Shown: positions 28,153-37,754, counted from the stretch's first letter. The stretch: DNA of 64,000 nt from Legionella sp. W10-070 (GCF_900640175.1 NZ_CAAAJC010000001.1:62001-126000), one strand, 5' to 3'. Numbers and translations are program-made. The notes: generated by a model from the sequence alone, not told the origin.

Positions 28153-28584
28153 TTATTCTTTTATAAGTTTTGCGATAATATCGGCAGGAAACCCACGGTA
28201 TGCTAAAAAGCGCTGCCGCTTCCCTAGCTCCACAAAGGACAACACCCCTTTATTTTTGTATTTTTTTTCCCATACAGCCAAAGCATGATTAAGCCAGTTA
28301 TCCTTTTCTTGCTCAAGGATCTTATCAATTAATTCACGAGCAATCTGCTTGGCCTGTAATTCATGAATGATCTTTAAAGGGCCATATCCCTGACGAACCC
28401 GCGCCCTGCAAACTGACTCAGTAAAGCGCTCATCATCCTGTAGTCCAAGGCGCTGACACTCAGCAAGCACCTCATCAATCTCCAGCTGACCATAGCCTTT
28501 CCGAGCCAATTTTTCAGCTAACTCCCTGGCTCCATGCTCGCGCCTGGAAAGCAGGCGCATTGCACAGTCCAATGCTTTAGCCAT
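28153..28584 (-). CDS. recX: RecA regulatory protein RecX
   Basis: RecX binds RecA filaments and limits recombinase and coprotease activity. The 143-residue protein from ATG 28584 begins [18 protein letters not shown] and contains the helical RecX repeats with [16 protein letters not shown], and [13 protein letters not shown]. The ATG overlaps the recA stop (ATGGCTAA), which argues for this start over the one 27 bp upstream and implies translational coupling to recA. Confidence 0.93.
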   Translation of the reverse strand: MAKALDCAMRLLSRREHGARELAEKLARKGYGQLEIDEVLAECQRLGLQDDERFTESVCRARVRQGYGPLKIIHELQAKQIARELIDKILEQEKDNWLNHALAVWEKKYKNKGVLSFVELGKRQRFLAYRGFPADIIAKLIKE

Positions 28585-29665
28585 CAATACCCTCAAGTAT
28601 TTCCTCAACATCAGTTGAAGCAGGCAACTTATCTAACTTATCTAACTTATCTAACTTATCTAACTTATCTAACTTATCTGCTAACAGCTCAGCTCTTATC
28701 TGCTGCTCCAATGTCGCAGCAATTTGAGGGTTATCTTTCAAGTATAAGCGCACATTATCTTTGCCTTGACCAATTTTCTCCTGCTTATAGCTATACCAGG
28801 CACCAGACTTTTCAATAAGTCCCAATTGTGTGCCCAGATTAATAATTTCGCTTTCCCGGGAAATACCCTCATTATACAGGATATCAAAATCAGTGGTTTT
28901 AAACGGCGGTGCCACTTTATTCTTAACTACTTTTACACGGGTTTCACTGCCAAGAATTTCATCACCCTTTTTAATTGAGCCTGTCCGACGTATATCGAGA
29001 CGCACCGAAGCATAGAATTTAAGCGCATTTCCCCCTGTAGTCGTTTCGGGATTTCCGAACATAACGCCAATTTTCATCCGGATTTGGTTAATAAAAATAA
29101 CCAGGGTATTAGAACGTTTAATATTTGCGGTCAATTTACGCAAAGCCTGAGACATTAACCTTGCTTGCAAGCCGACATGGGTATCCCCCATTTCACCTTC
29201 GATTTCAGCCTTGGGTGTTAATGCAGCAACAGAGTCGACAATAATCACATCCACAGCAGCAGAACGAACCAGCATGTCTGTGATTTCCAAAGCCTGCTCT
29301 CCCGTATCTGGTTGAGATACTAATAATTCATCGACATTGACACCCAGTTTGGCAGCATAACTCGGATCAAGCGCATGCTCAGCATCAACGAATGCTGCCG
29401 TGCCGCCTTTCTTCTGACATTCCGCGATAACCTGTAATGTTAACGTTGTTTTCCCTGAAGATTCAGGACCATAAATTTCAACAACACGTCCTTTGGGTAA
29501 TCCGCCAATGCCCAAGGCAATATCCAGCCCTAAAGATCCCGTGGAAATGGCTTCAATGTCCCGCACTGCCTGGCTGTCTCCCATCCGCATCACTGAGCCT
29601 TTACCAAACTGACGTTCAATTTGAGCGAGAGCAGCACTTAACGCTTTTTGTTTATTATCTTCCAT
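28577..29665 (-). CDS. recA: recombinase RecA with expanded C-terminal repeat
   Basis: RecA forms filaments on single-stranded DNA for strand exchange and the DNA-damage response. The 362-residue protein has the P-loop GPESSGKTT (66-74), the DNA-binding loops including the [17 protein letters not shown] segment, and the usual core. The acidic C-terminal tail, which normally restrains DNA binding, is interrupted by six tandem copies of a Lys-Leu-Asp type triplet (about residues 330-347) before a final [11 protein letters not shown]. The gene is preceded by a good sigma-70 promoter without a LexA-like site, and is coupled to recX. Confidence 0.97.
   Translation of the reverse strand: MEDNKQKALSAALAQIERQFGKGSVMRMGDSQAVRDIEAISTGSLGLDIALGIGGLPKGRVVEIYGPESSGKTTLTLQVIAECQKKGGTAAFVDAEHALDPSYAAKLGVNVDELLVSQPDTGEQALEITDMLVRSAAVDVIIVDSVAALTPKAEIEGEMGDTHVGLQARLMSQALRKLTANIKRSNTLVIFINQIRMKIGVMFGNPETTTGGNALKFYASVRLDIRRTGSIKKGDEILGSETRVKVVKNKVAPPFKTTDFDILYNEGISRESEIINLGTQLGLIEKSGAWYSYKQEKIGQGKDNVRLYLKDNPQIAATLEQQIRAELLADKLDKLDKLDKLDKLDKLPASTDVEEILEGIDG
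28626..28679. repeat. six tandem 9-bp repeats inside recA
   Basis: Six perfect copies of AACTTATCT in tandem. In the recA frame each adds one Asp-Lys-Leu triplet to the C-terminal tail. Perfect identity, including third codon positions, points to slipped-strand expansion rather than old protein evolution. Confidence 0.95.
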
Positions 29666-29694
29666 AGTTCACCCAAGTCTTATGCAAAGGGCAA

Positions 29695-29723
29695 ATTATC
29701 ACACAGATAAGACCTGGCAGCAA
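29695..29723 (-). promoter_or_regulatory. recA sigma-70 promoter
   Basis: On the minus strand TTGCTG (-35, 29718-29723) and GATAAT (-10, 29695-29700) are separated by exactly 17 bp, about 30 bp ahead of the recA ATG. No CTGT-N8-ACAG LexA-type operator is seen, in line with the absence of LexA known for Legionella. Confidence 0.7.
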
Positions 29724-29750
29724 ACCATTCTCAAGGGACTCGCTGAACAT

Positions 29751-31769
29751 TTAAAAGTTGGCGCGCAATAACATTAATTGCTTCAATGCCTTAATGTAGT
29801 CTATGAAATTTATTGTGTTATCTGAGGCATTTTGATAAACGGTGGTCAGATCTATTTTTTCTAATCCATCTTCCATTTGTTGCTGAATAATTTGTTGGTT
29901 CTGTAAATTTTTTTCTCTATAGAGAGCGACTAATCTCTCCTCTAAATAATAAAGATTAATATCAAAATTTATCGCTGAATCATGAGCCTTCTCTATGTCT
30001 ATGCTTTGGTAAATATGATCTAACGTTGATTGGATGAAAATTAATTGGGAAAACCTTTTCTTTGCCCTGCCAAATCGTAGCGCATTTTTGGAGGACAGTT
30101 GCTCGTCTGTCATCGATTCCAATAAGCCACGGGTTAACCAGAATAAATCCGTTAAATCGTATAATTTTTTATTTTCCAGCAATAATGCTTCCATATTATG
30201 TTTAAGATAATCCATTATTTTTCTTATATTTTTAACCAGAAGTGTTAACGGGTGAGAACGCCAGAGGATATTACCCACCAAAAAGCTGGCAGCAATGCCA
30301 ATAATAATGCCTCCAAGCCTCTCCAGGGGAGGCACCAGGTCAGTCGGTGCCCCGCCCGCCTGCGCCAGGGCAATGATCAAAGCAATATTGGCCTGTAAAC
30401 CAATGTAACTGTACCTGGTGTATTTAAATGAACAATAACTGAAAAACCAAACCGCAAAAAAAAGAATAACAATCAACGCATATAGGTTCAGAGCGAAAAA
30501 TACCAAAGGAAACAACGCGATACTTCCCCCTGAAATACAGCCGAGAAAGCGATGCAGACTGATGTTTTTCATTTCAAACAGATTCTTTCTGATAGAAATA
30601 ATTACACTGCTGACAATCCCGTTTAACCCCCCAGGCCAATCACTTACAAGCCAAAAAACAAGAGCAAGAACTGCAGCCAAACCTGCCTTGATACTATGTT
30701 TGATAACATCAGGATCCTTGCTTGCCTGTTGTTGTCCGCTGATGAATTTTTTCTCCTTCCTGAAGGATAGCTGATGACTGAGTAAAACAGCACCCAGACC
30801 AATCAGGATAGCGTTAGTCTGTTGCAGTATCGGCATAAGCTCAAGACAAGGCTTCAATTCTTCAAACGGAGCAATTGATTTGGTTTTTATCATCTCGTTT
30901 AATACCTCCACAGCTACTGATGTCTGCAAAACACCAGTCCCTGGGGTATCTGAATAAAATGCCTCTTTCAAAGAATTCAGATCAGAGTGAATCGCCAGAA
31001 AAACCTCATGTACCTGTTGCTGCAGGAGCAAGCTCCATTGTTCTGGCCTTTCATAAGATGAAATAAAATAGGTGACCGTTCGCGTCAGATTATAAAATAA
31101 ATCAAGCAACAGCCTGAACTGGTCTATTTTCTCTCGTTTTATGCCCAGCTCACGCCGCATGAAACCAATCATTTCAGTGGATTTTTTTAATTTTTTTTTA
31201 AGCTGGAGATTATCAGCTGCAATCTGGGAAGAAGATGGTTCTCCTGTAAGGATCATCTGATTTAATTGTTCAAAAAGATTACTTAACAAATCAAAAATTA
31301 GCGAAACTTCCTGATTAAGGTTATCGCGTATATTATTGGGGAAAAGACAAAATGCCGCTGCGGCAGAAACCAAAACCCCAATCCCGATCTCTACAGGCCG
31401 CCAGATTGCAACATAGAATGCATCCCCGGGGTTAATTGCCAACTGTGCAATAACAATAAAAGCCCCCAGCGCTCCCAGCAAGTAGGCATAAGCGTGAGGG
31501 CTAAAGTTGTAATAGTAAACAGCCACTGTAATAAGAATCAAATTAGCCAAAAGATAAAGCAAAAAACTATTGGCTACCATGCCTGCCAAAAAGAAGCCGA
31601 CCCAGACCCCAATTACCGTACCCACGATTCTCAGGATTGCTTTATCAATGATACTCCCGACATAAATATTAGCGAGAATCACGACTGTCATCCCAGCCCA
31701 ATAAGGCTTATCAAGGTGGAGTGAAAACGAAATCAGGATGGCAGATACGGCTGCAATGGCAGTACGCAA
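29751..31769 (-). CDS. FUSC/AaeB-type inner-membrane efflux protein
   Basis: Probable pump of the fusaric-acid-resistance / aromatic-acid exporter family, working with the HlyD adaptor encoded just upstream. The 672-residue protein has two repeats of about six membrane helices (about 1-140 and 345-500), each followed by a cytoplasmic helical domain, the usual FUSC layout, with HLDKPYWAGMTVVI in the first helix pair. There is no ATG or GTG start: the frame is open back to the adaptor's TAG stop (31818-31820), with only a TTG at 31769 or unusual ATT/ATA/CTG codons. Residues encoded before the TTG (NTLENRAA) look like part of the protein, so the true start may lie at 31790-31814. Confidence 0.8.
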   Translation of the reverse strand: MRTAIAAVSAILISFSLHLDKPYWAGMTVVILANIYVGSIIDKAILRIVGTVIGVWVGFFLAGMVANSFLLYLLANLILITVAVYYYNFSPHAYAYLLGALGAFIVIAQLAINPGDAFYVAIWRPVEIGIGVLVSAAAAFCLFPNNIRDNLNQEVSLIFDLLSNLFEQLNQMILTGEPSSSQIAADNLQLKKKLKKSTEMIGFMRRELGIKREKIDQFRLLLDLFYNLTRTVTYFISSYERPEQWSLLLQQQVHEVFLAIHSDLNSLKEAFYSDTPGTGVLQTSVAVEVLNEMIKTKSIAPFEELKPCLELMPILQQTNAILIGLGAVLLSHQLSFRKEKKFISGQQQASKDPDVIKHSIKAGLAAVLALVFWLVSDWPGGLNGIVSSVIISIRKNLFEMKNISLHRFLGCISGGSIALFPLVFFALNLYALIVILFFAVWFFSYCSFKYTRYSYIGLQANIALIIALAQAGGAPTDLVPPLERLGGIIIGIAASFLVGNILWRSHPLTLLVKNIRKIMDYLKHNMEALLLENKKLYDLTDLFWLTRGLLESMTDEQLSSKNALRFGRAKKRFSQLIFIQSTLDHIYQSIDIEKAHDSAINFDINLYYLEERLVALYREKNLQNQQIIQQQMEDGLEKIDLTTVYQNASDNTINFIDYIKALKQLMLLRANF

Positions 31770-31817
31770 GGCTGCCCTGTTTTCCAGGGTATTGGATATG
31801 ATAATTTTAAAAATTTC

Positions 31818-32819
31818 CTACCTCTCAGAATACGTTGTCGTTGTAGCACTTGCCCCTATTCGCAGAGGATAATCCGGGCTGATATCATCAATATAAATCC
31901 GCACCGGAAAACGTTGCGCTATCTTAATCCAGTCTTCTGTCGCCTCAAGGTATGCCAGCGTTGAAGGCGCTACATCCCCTGCCTGTACACGGTTAATTCC
32001 CCAGCCAATACTGTTCACATGACCATGAAAAACCTTGCCAGGATACATATCCAGGGTAATCCTTGCTTTATCACCAGGTTTAATTAATCTGATGGCCGTT
32101 TCCCGATAGCGAGTAACGACCCACCAGCGCTTTGTCTCAACAAGAGCAAATAAACCCTGGCCAACCTTGATGTATTGCCCCCGCCGCAGATTAAAGTTGG
32201 TAATATAACCCTCTGCCGGTGCAACAACGGTAGTATGTTCATACAGATACCGCGCCTTATCATACTTCGCTTTGGCCGCTATCACTTGATTATTATCGAA
32301 TTTTTGTTCTGCAATACGCAATTCCTGAGCCGCAGCAAGTACAATCGCCTCTTGTTCCTTAATCTTCGCTTCGATGTTAATCAGCTGAATTTCAGGGATA
32401 GCCCCTTGCTTGACCAGCTTGTCATAACGCTGGTAATGATCCCTGCTTAAGGCGACCAAGGATTGCCTTTGCTTTAACCTTTCCCTGGCAACCTCAATAG
32501 CAAGCTTGTCGTTTTCATAATTGATCCGGGCAATATTAAGGTCAGCCAGTCTCTTTTCCATGGCGTATTTATAGGGTCTTGGATCAATTTCAATTAATTT
32601 ATCCCCTTCCTTCACGTTTTGGTTTTCATGGACATAAATTTTGCTGACAGGCCCTGCCACAAGCGAAGCCATGTTGACTATATTGGCAGAAACATAGGCA
32701 TCATCTGAGCGTGTATAATAATAAGCAAAGTAACGATAGCCTGAGAAAGCCAGCAGGATAATTGCCGTTGTAACCAGATGAGGCCAATATTGAAACGCTG
32801 CCAGCCGTTCTCGAATCAT
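31818..32819 (-). CDS. HlyD-family membrane fusion protein
   Basis: Periplasmic adaptor that links the FUSC pump to an outer-membrane channel. The 333-residue product has one N-terminal membrane helix (about 14-34), a biotinyl-lipoyl-like segment (VAGPVSKIYVHENQNVKEGD), a long alpha-hairpin (about 80-185), a second lipoyl half (VVAPAEGYITNFNLRRGQYI) and a beta-barrel domain. The EmrA/AaeA order fits an aromatic acid or drug exporter. Its stop is in the same frame as the following pump gene, with the SD-like GAGAGGTAGGA at the junction. Confidence 0.88.
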   Translation of the reverse strand: MIRERLAAFQYWPHLVTTAIILLAFSGYRYFAYYYTRSDDAYVSANIVNMASLVAGPVSKIYVHENQNVKEGDKLIEIDPRPYKYAMEKRLADLNIARINYENDKLAIEVARERLKQRQSLVALSRDHYQRYDKLVKQGAIPEIQLINIEAKIKEQEAIVLAAAQELRIAEQKFDNNQVIAAKAKYDKARYLYEHTTVVAPAEGYITNFNLRRGQYIKVGQGLFALVETKRWWVVTRYRETAIRLIKPGDKARITLDMYPGKVFHGHVNSIGWGINRVQAGDVAPSTLAYLEATEDWIKIAQRFPVRIYIDDISPDYPLRIGASATTTTYSER

Positions 32820-33005
32820 TAAGAACAGTCCTTGTTTAAAGACACCAAACCTACAATATAATCATTCGCACCTGACTTTTCTACTCCGAAGAAAAATCGT
32901 ATTTTGAAGATATGACTGGATATTCATAAAAGATTAGGCGCTTCCAGCAAACGCTCCCTTTCTTCCGCATTTTTCGCGAGCAAAAAAGGGGATGCTCAAT
33001 ACGAC

Positions 33006-33512
33006 ATGATAATGAGCAACCATGTTGTCAACGCAATTCAAAACTTAGACAGGGTTACAAAAGTTGCAAGTACCCCTGAGGAAGTTAGGGAAGGGAGGGA
33101 AGGGAGGGAAGGGAGGGAAGGGAGGAAGATATTATTAAAACAGCGTTCGATAACCCTAAACAATATTAAAGAAAGCTGTCAAAAAGAACTTGATAATTAT
33201 ATCAAGTCCAGAGGCTCAATAAACTATTCTGGTAAATTCTCAGCAAATTTCATGACCCTAATATTTAGAAACAAAAGAATGACAGAATTCAAGGTTCGAC
33301 AGGCTAACACATTAAAGCAAGCTATTGGCTCTGCTGATTCTATAGAGGAAATTCAAAACGCAATTAAAGACGTGTTAGCATTTCCAGCAATGAAACAAGC
33401 TACTTTTGCCAGTGGGTTAATGAAAAGTATCGGTTCCTGTGAAAACATTATATCCACGGCTTTTAAATCCAACCCTGAACTTGAAAATACAAATTCATTT
33501 TCGCCAAATTAA
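33006..33512 (+). CDS. unknown small protein with Arg-Glu-Gly repeat
   Basis: A 168-residue soluble protein of unknown function; MSNHVV at 33012 is an alternative start. Residues 28-40 consist of Arg-Glu-Gly repeated four times, encoded by perfect 9-bp repeats. The rest is predicted mostly helical (KESCQKELDNYIKSRG; IEEIQNAIKDVLAF). No signal peptide or membrane segment. It stands alone between a divergent efflux operon and nhaA. A secreted effector is possible but nothing shown proves it. Confidence 0.5.
   Translation: MIMSNHVVNAIQNLDRVTKVASTPEEVREGREGREGREGRKILLKQRSITLNNIKESCQKELDNYIKSRGSINYSGKFSANFMTLIFRNKRMTEFKVRQANTLKQAIGSADSIEEIQNAIKDVLAFPAMKQATFASGLMKSIGSCENIISTAFKSNPELENTNSFSPN
33087..33122. 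repeat. four tandem 9-bp repeats in the small unknown gene
   Basis: AGGGAAGGG is repeated four times without a mismatch, in the coding frame, giving Arg-Glu-Gly units. It is followed by one partial copy. Purine-only on the plus strand, so it may also form unusual structure. Confidence 0.95.
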
Positions 33513-33733
33513 AGCTTCTCTCCAAGCCACTGGTAACCTTAATACCTCTGGTTGCATGGTAACGAAGAAATTCGGTGTCAGTTAATTTGTTTTAAAGTTG
33601 CGATAGATACATGCTGTTTTCTCCTATCCAGCCGGAATAACGCTTCCCATTGCTGGAAACCACAAGTAGACTAGAGGTATCTTAAATGCCTTAGGTGCAG
33701 TAACTTCCTTGTGCAGGGACAATCAAATTTCAT

Positions 33734-34900
33734 ATGAGCAAATCAGATTCATTTTATAACCTGGAAACCATTGGCGGTATTTTATTGTTTATTGCCGCTG
33801 TAATCGCCATTGGGGTAGCCAATTCTCCCTACCGCTTTTTCTATGATCATCTGCTACAGATGGGTGTAAGTGTTCAAATTGGCGACTTCCTGATTAACAA
33901 GCCGATGGTACTTTGGATAAACGATGGTTTGATGGCTGTTTACTTTATGCTGATAGGACTTGAGATTAAACGCGAAATCAAGCGGGGTATTTTAAGTAAC
34001 AGAACCAACATCATTGTCCCTGCAATCACTGCATTAAGCGGTTTAATCTTCCCTGCCTTGATATTTACCCTGTTTAATTTTCACAATCCAGCCTATTTAC
34101 GAGGCTGGGCAATACCTACCGCTACTGATATAGCCTTTACCTTGGGGATTATCTCGATATTAGGCTCGCGCATACCTATCTCTCTGAAAATCCTTTTAAC
34201 CGCAATCGCAATTTTTGATGATATTGCAGCCATCGTCATTATTGCCATATTTTATACGAAAAAATTATCAATACTGTCACTAAGTTCGGCACTCATATTT
34301 ACCTTGATCCTGATAGGTCTGAATTACTTCAAATGCCGTCGGCTCTCCCTGTTTATAGTAGTCGGTGTCGGGTTATGGGTTGCCGTACTAAAATCAGGTG
34401 TTCATGCCACCCTTGCGGGTATAGTAATAGCCATGACAATTCCTGATGACGAGGAAGAGTCAATGCTTACCCGTCTGGAGGAGAGTCTCCATCCCTGGGT
34501 CATTTTCCTGATTCTTCCCGTATTTGCTTTCGCTAATGCCGGAGTCAGCTTTATAGATATTGACTTGCCCATGCTGGCTCACCCGATTGTGATGGGAACG
34601 GCCTTGGGATTATTCCTGGGTAAACAGATAGGAATATTTTTGCCGCTCAGTTATTTTGTCAAGTTCAGGCATTTATTAAGAACAGATAATATTAACCTCG
34701 GCCAAATCTATGGCATTGCATTAATTTGTGGAGTGGGGTTCACCATGAGCCTGTTTATTGGTTCCCTGGCGTTTCCCTTAAACTTGATACCGCTTGTTAA
34801 GATTGGTGTGGTTATCGGATCTTTTATCTCCGGCCTGGCAGGCTTTCTGGTCTTAAAGAAAGCCTCAAGTCCAAACACCGAAATGAAAGCCAGACTATAA
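33734..34900 (+). CDS. nhaA: Na+/H+ antiporter NhaA
   Basis: NhaA expels sodium in exchange for protons and controls pH and salt tolerance. The 388-residue protein has about twelve membrane segments, with the key ATDIAFTLG and FDDIAAIVIIA motifs that hold the ion-binding aspartates, and GVGFTMSLFIG late in the chain. Length equals the E. coli protein. A universal stress protein gene follows 34 bp downstream and may be cotranscribed. Confidence 0.96.
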   Translation: MSKSDSFYNLETIGGILLFIAAVIAIGVANSPYRFFYDHLLQMGVSVQIGDFLINKPMVLWINDGLMAVYFMLIGLEIKREIKRGILSNRTNIIVPAITALSGLIFPALIFTLFNFHNPAYLRGWAIPTATDIAFTLGIISILGSRIPISLKILLTAIAIFDDIAAIVIIAIFYTKKLSILSLSSALIFTLILIGLNYFKCRRLSLFIVVGVGLWVAVLKSGVHATLAGIVIAMTIPDDEEESMLTRLEESLHPWVIFLILPVFAFANAGVSFIDIDLPMLAHPIVMGTALGLFLGKQIGIFLPLSYFVKFRHLLRTDNINLGQIYGIALICGVGFTMSLFIGSLAFPLNLIPLVKIGVVIGSFISGLAGFLVLKKASSPNTEMKARL

Positions 34901-34934
34901 TTAAACACTAAAGATTTGCTCAAGGAGGATAAGC

Positions 34935-35873
34935 ATGCAGCGTTTTCATAATATCTTATTTGTAAGTCATGGAATTAAGGATGAACAAGAATCATTAAAG
35001 CAAGCCATCAAACTGAGCCATAACAATCAAGCTCAACTAAGTATACTGATAGTTTGTCCGCCCTTTCCTGACAATCTCCAGGAATATCAAGCCTCTTATG
35101 AGGAATCACTAATTGACAGAATCAATAAAGCTATCAAAGCAGCGAAAGCTGAACTCAATTATAGTAAGAAAAAACTGGACATTAAAATTGAAGTCGAATC
35201 CGGCAGTACACCTGACATTCGTATTATTCGCCATATTATTAGACAAAAACATGATCTGCTGATTAAAGAAATAGAGTCCGTTGATAATCAAAAGGGTTTT
35301 AAGGCTCTCGATATGGAGCTACTGCGAAAATGCCCATCCCCTGTCTTGCTGTACCGGCCTTTTAAACATTCACAGGAAGAAGCTCGCGTAGGAGTAGCTA
35401 TTGATCCCAATGCAGATGAGCCTGCAGCCCATGATCTGGCAGTCAATTTATTAGAGCTTTCCTATTCCCTCATGCAAAATCACGCCGAACCGCTGCATAT
35501 TATCTCTTGCTGGAACTTTATTTTTGAAAGTTACCTGCGTGACAATGTCTGGGTAAAAACATCCAGGGAAGAGTTAGACAAGATTATTGCCAATGAAAAA
35601 GCCTCTTATGCGAGGATATTAAATCAACTGATTGAAGAAGCATCTATTGGCGAAAAGTATCATATCAACCAGTTAAAAGGCGACCCCCAGGAACTTATTC
35701 CTTCATTCATTACAGATAAAGAAATTGATATTCTGGTAATGGGTACGGTAGCACGTACAGGCATCTCCGGGTTTATTATCGGTAATACGGCAGAAAATAT
35801 CTTACAGAAAATTGATTGTTCGCTATTAGCATTAAAGCCACAAGGTTTTGTTTCACCGGTTAAAGCCTATTAA
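34935..35873 (+). CDS. tandem universal stress protein
   Basis: A 312-residue protein of two UspA domains, of the UspE type. The first (about 1-145) is diverged; the second (about 150-305) keeps the nucleotide-binding motif G-x2-G-x9-G-(S/T) as MGTVARTGISGFIIGNTAEN. A clear AAGGAGG ribosome site precedes the ATG. It sits between nhaA and malic enzyme, so it may respond to ion or growth stress. No specific role can be assigned from sequence. Confidence 0.88.
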   Translation: MQRFHNILFVSHGIKDEQESLKQAIKLSHNNQAQLSILIVCPPFPDNLQEYQASYEESLIDRINKAIKAAKAELNYSKKKLDIKIEVESGSTPDIRIIRHIIRQKHDLLIKEIESVDNQKGFKALDMELLRKCPSPVLLYRPFKHSQEEARVGVAIDPNADEPAAHDLAVNLLELSYSLMQNHAEPLHIISCWNFIFESYLRDNVWVKTSREELDKIIANEKASYARILNQLIEEASIGEKYHINQLKGDPQELIPSFITDKEIDILVMGTVARTGISGFIIGNTAENILQKIDCSLLALKPQGFVSPVKAY

Positions 35874-35910
35874 TTTTTAAAACCCGGATGCCAAACCGGA
35901 CTTGGAGAAA

Positions 35911-37626
35911 ATGATGGATTATACTCGCAAACTGGATGATGAAGGACAGCCTTACCTTGAAGTGAACGTCAAAGATTACGCGCTTATTTCCAACCCTATC
36001 CTCAATAAAGGTACTGGTTTTACAAATAAAGAGCGTGCTGAATTTGGCTTGTTTGGTTTATTGCCTCCAGAAGAAAGTAATATTGTCGAGCAGCGAGCAC
36101 GTTCCTATGCTGCATTTAAGAGTAAAGGCTCTGACCTGGAGAAATATATCTACCTGCGCGACCTTCAGGATTCAAACGAAACGCTTTATTACAGCCTGCT
36201 TTGCGAGCATATTACCGAGATAATGCCTATCGTCTACACTCCCGTCGTAGGCGATGCCTGCTTGAAATTCAGCCATATTTATCGACGGCCGCGCGGTGTC
36301 TTTATTGCTTACCCTCACCGTGAGCGGATTGATAAGATATTGGAAAACCATCGCTTTGATAAAGTCAAAGCCATTGTCGTATCGGATGGGGAACGCATTT
36401 TAGGATTAGGGGATCAGGGAGCCGGTGGCATGGGAATTCCTATTGGCAAATTGGCACTCTATTGTGCCTGCTCAGGGATCCATCCTTCAGCAACCCTCCC
36501 CGTATTGCTGGATACCGGAACTAATAATGAAGAACTAAGGCGGGATCCTCTGTATATAGGCTGGCGTCATGAGCGGATCCGTGATCAGGACTATGACAAC
36601 TTTATTGACGATTTTATTAAGGCAATAAAGAAACGTTTTCCCCATATCCTTTTGCAATGGGAGGATTTTGCCTTACAAAATGCAACCCGACTCCTGGACA
36701 GATACCGCGATCAGTTATGCACCTTTAATGATGATGTCCAGGGTACCGCAGCTATTGCCACAGGTACCCTTCTATCTGCTGTACAGGTTACCGGTATTCA
36801 CTTAAAAGATCAGCGTATTGTCATTGCAGGGGCAGGATCTGCCGGCTGCGGCATAGCAGAACTTATCGTGCAAGCCATGGTGGAAGATGGACTTTCTGAA
36901 AATGAAGCCCGAAGCAAAATCTATATGGTTGATCGCAATGGTCTTCTTATGGAGGGGATGAAAGGTTTATTCCCTTTCCAACAGAAGCTATTAAAATCAA
37001 GCGATCTGGTTGCAGGCTGGCATTGTGAGAATAATAATACTATCAGCCTGAAAGACGTCATTAGAAACTTACATCCTAATGCTTTACTGGGAGTATCCGG
37101 ACAGGCAGGCTTGTTTAATGAGGAGCTGATCCGAGAAATGGCTGCCCATGTTGAACAACCGATTATTATGCCACTTTCCAATCCCATTTCTCATAGTGAA
37201 GCAGTTCCAACTGATTTGATGTTATGGACTGATAACCGTGCTGTAATAGGTACCGGCAGCCCTTTTGGCAGCATTGTTAAAGAGGGGCAATTGTTTCGCG
37301 TGGACCAAACTAACAATGTTTATATTTTTCCTGGCATGGGGCTTGGACTGATTTCAATCAAAGCCAAGCGGGTCAGTGACAAAATGTTCATGGCCGCGGC
37401 AAAAGCACTCGCTGCCTGTTCGCCCGCAAAAAATAATCCTAAGGCCAATCTTTTACCGCCATTGACTCAAGTTCGCGAAGTTTCCTATCAGGTTGCTCTT
37501 GCTGTTGCCAAAGAAGCGGTTAATTCCGGCCTTTCTTCGCCTCTTAGTGATAAAGAGATAATGGAGCACATACAGCGTCATATCTGGACGCCCAATTATC
37601 TTCCCTACAGGTATAAAGGAATGTGA
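35911..37626 (+). CDS. maeA: NAD-dependent malic enzyme
   Basis: Oxidatively decarboxylates malate to pyruvate, reducing NAD. The protein of about 571 residues contains the Tyr region (MPIVYTPVVGDAC), the VVSDGERILGLGDQGAGGMGIPIGK block with the catalytic lysine, the metal-binding WEDFALQNA and CTFNDDVQGTAA, and the dinucleotide fold VIAGAGSAGCGIAEL. The large-subunit type without a phosphotransacetylase domain matches MaeA/SfcA. A TTG at 35902 is in frame, but the ATGs at 35911/35914 are better placed behind GGAG. The last codon and stop lie inside a palindromic repeat. Confidence 0.94.
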   Translation: MMDYTRKLDDEGQPYLEVNVKDYALISNPILNKGTGFTNKERAEFGLFGLLPPEESNIVEQRARSYAAFKSKGSDLEKYIYLRDLQDSNETLYYSLLCEHITEIMPIVYTPVVGDACLKFSHIYRRPRGVFIAYPHRERIDKILENHRFDKVKAIVVSDGERILGLGDQGAGGMGIPIGKLALYCACSGIHPSATLPVLLDTGTNNEELRRDPLYIGWRHERIRDQDYDNFIDDFIKAIKKRFPHILLQWEDFALQNATRLLDRYRDQLCTFNDDVQGTAAIATGTLLSAVQVTGIHLKDQRIVIAGAGSAGCGIAELIVQAMVEDGLSENEARSKIYMVDRNGLLMEGMKGLFPFQQKLLKSSDLVAGWHCENNNTISLKDVIRNLHPNALLGVSGQAGLFNEELIREMAAHVEQPIIMPLSNPISHSEAVPTDLMLWTDNRAVIGTGSPFGSIVKEGQLFRVDQTNNVYIFPGMGLGLISIKAKRVSDKMFMAAAKALAACSPAKNNPKANLLPPLTQVREVSYQVALAVAKEAVNSGLSSPLSDKEIMEHIQRHIWTPNYLPYRYKGM

Positions 37627-37707
37627 TTGAAAGTGCGGTTGGTGGTAATTAATGGCGCTCTATCCAGGCTACAATTTTCAAGGAAAAACCGCACTTTCAA
37701 TCGCACC
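37623..37707. repeat. palindromic dispersed repeat, family of GTGCGATT elements, copy A
   Basis: Left arm GTGATTGAAAGTGCGGTT and right arm AACCGCACTTTCAATCGCAC form an inverted repeat around a central stretch containing ATCCAGGCTACAATTTTCAA. Related copies lie at 52337-52366 and 62573-62640. The left arm begins within the malic enzyme stop codon, so the element probably serves as the terminator of maeA. Confidence 0.8.
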
Positions 37708-37754
37708 AAAAAAAGGAACCTGGCGTGTAATATGCCAGGTTAATAATCATTTAG

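Noticed and set aside
28626-28679. Short tandem repeat as possible CRISPR array
   Set aside because: The units are 9 bp with no spacers and lie in frame in recA.
29666-29750. Possible LexA operator upstream of recA
   Set aside because: CTGTGTGATAATTT lacks the second half (ACAG) of the operator; I see only a sigma-70 promoter.
33513-33733. Possible riboswitch upstream of nhaA
   Set aside because: No conserved structure I can recognise; only weak dyads are visible.
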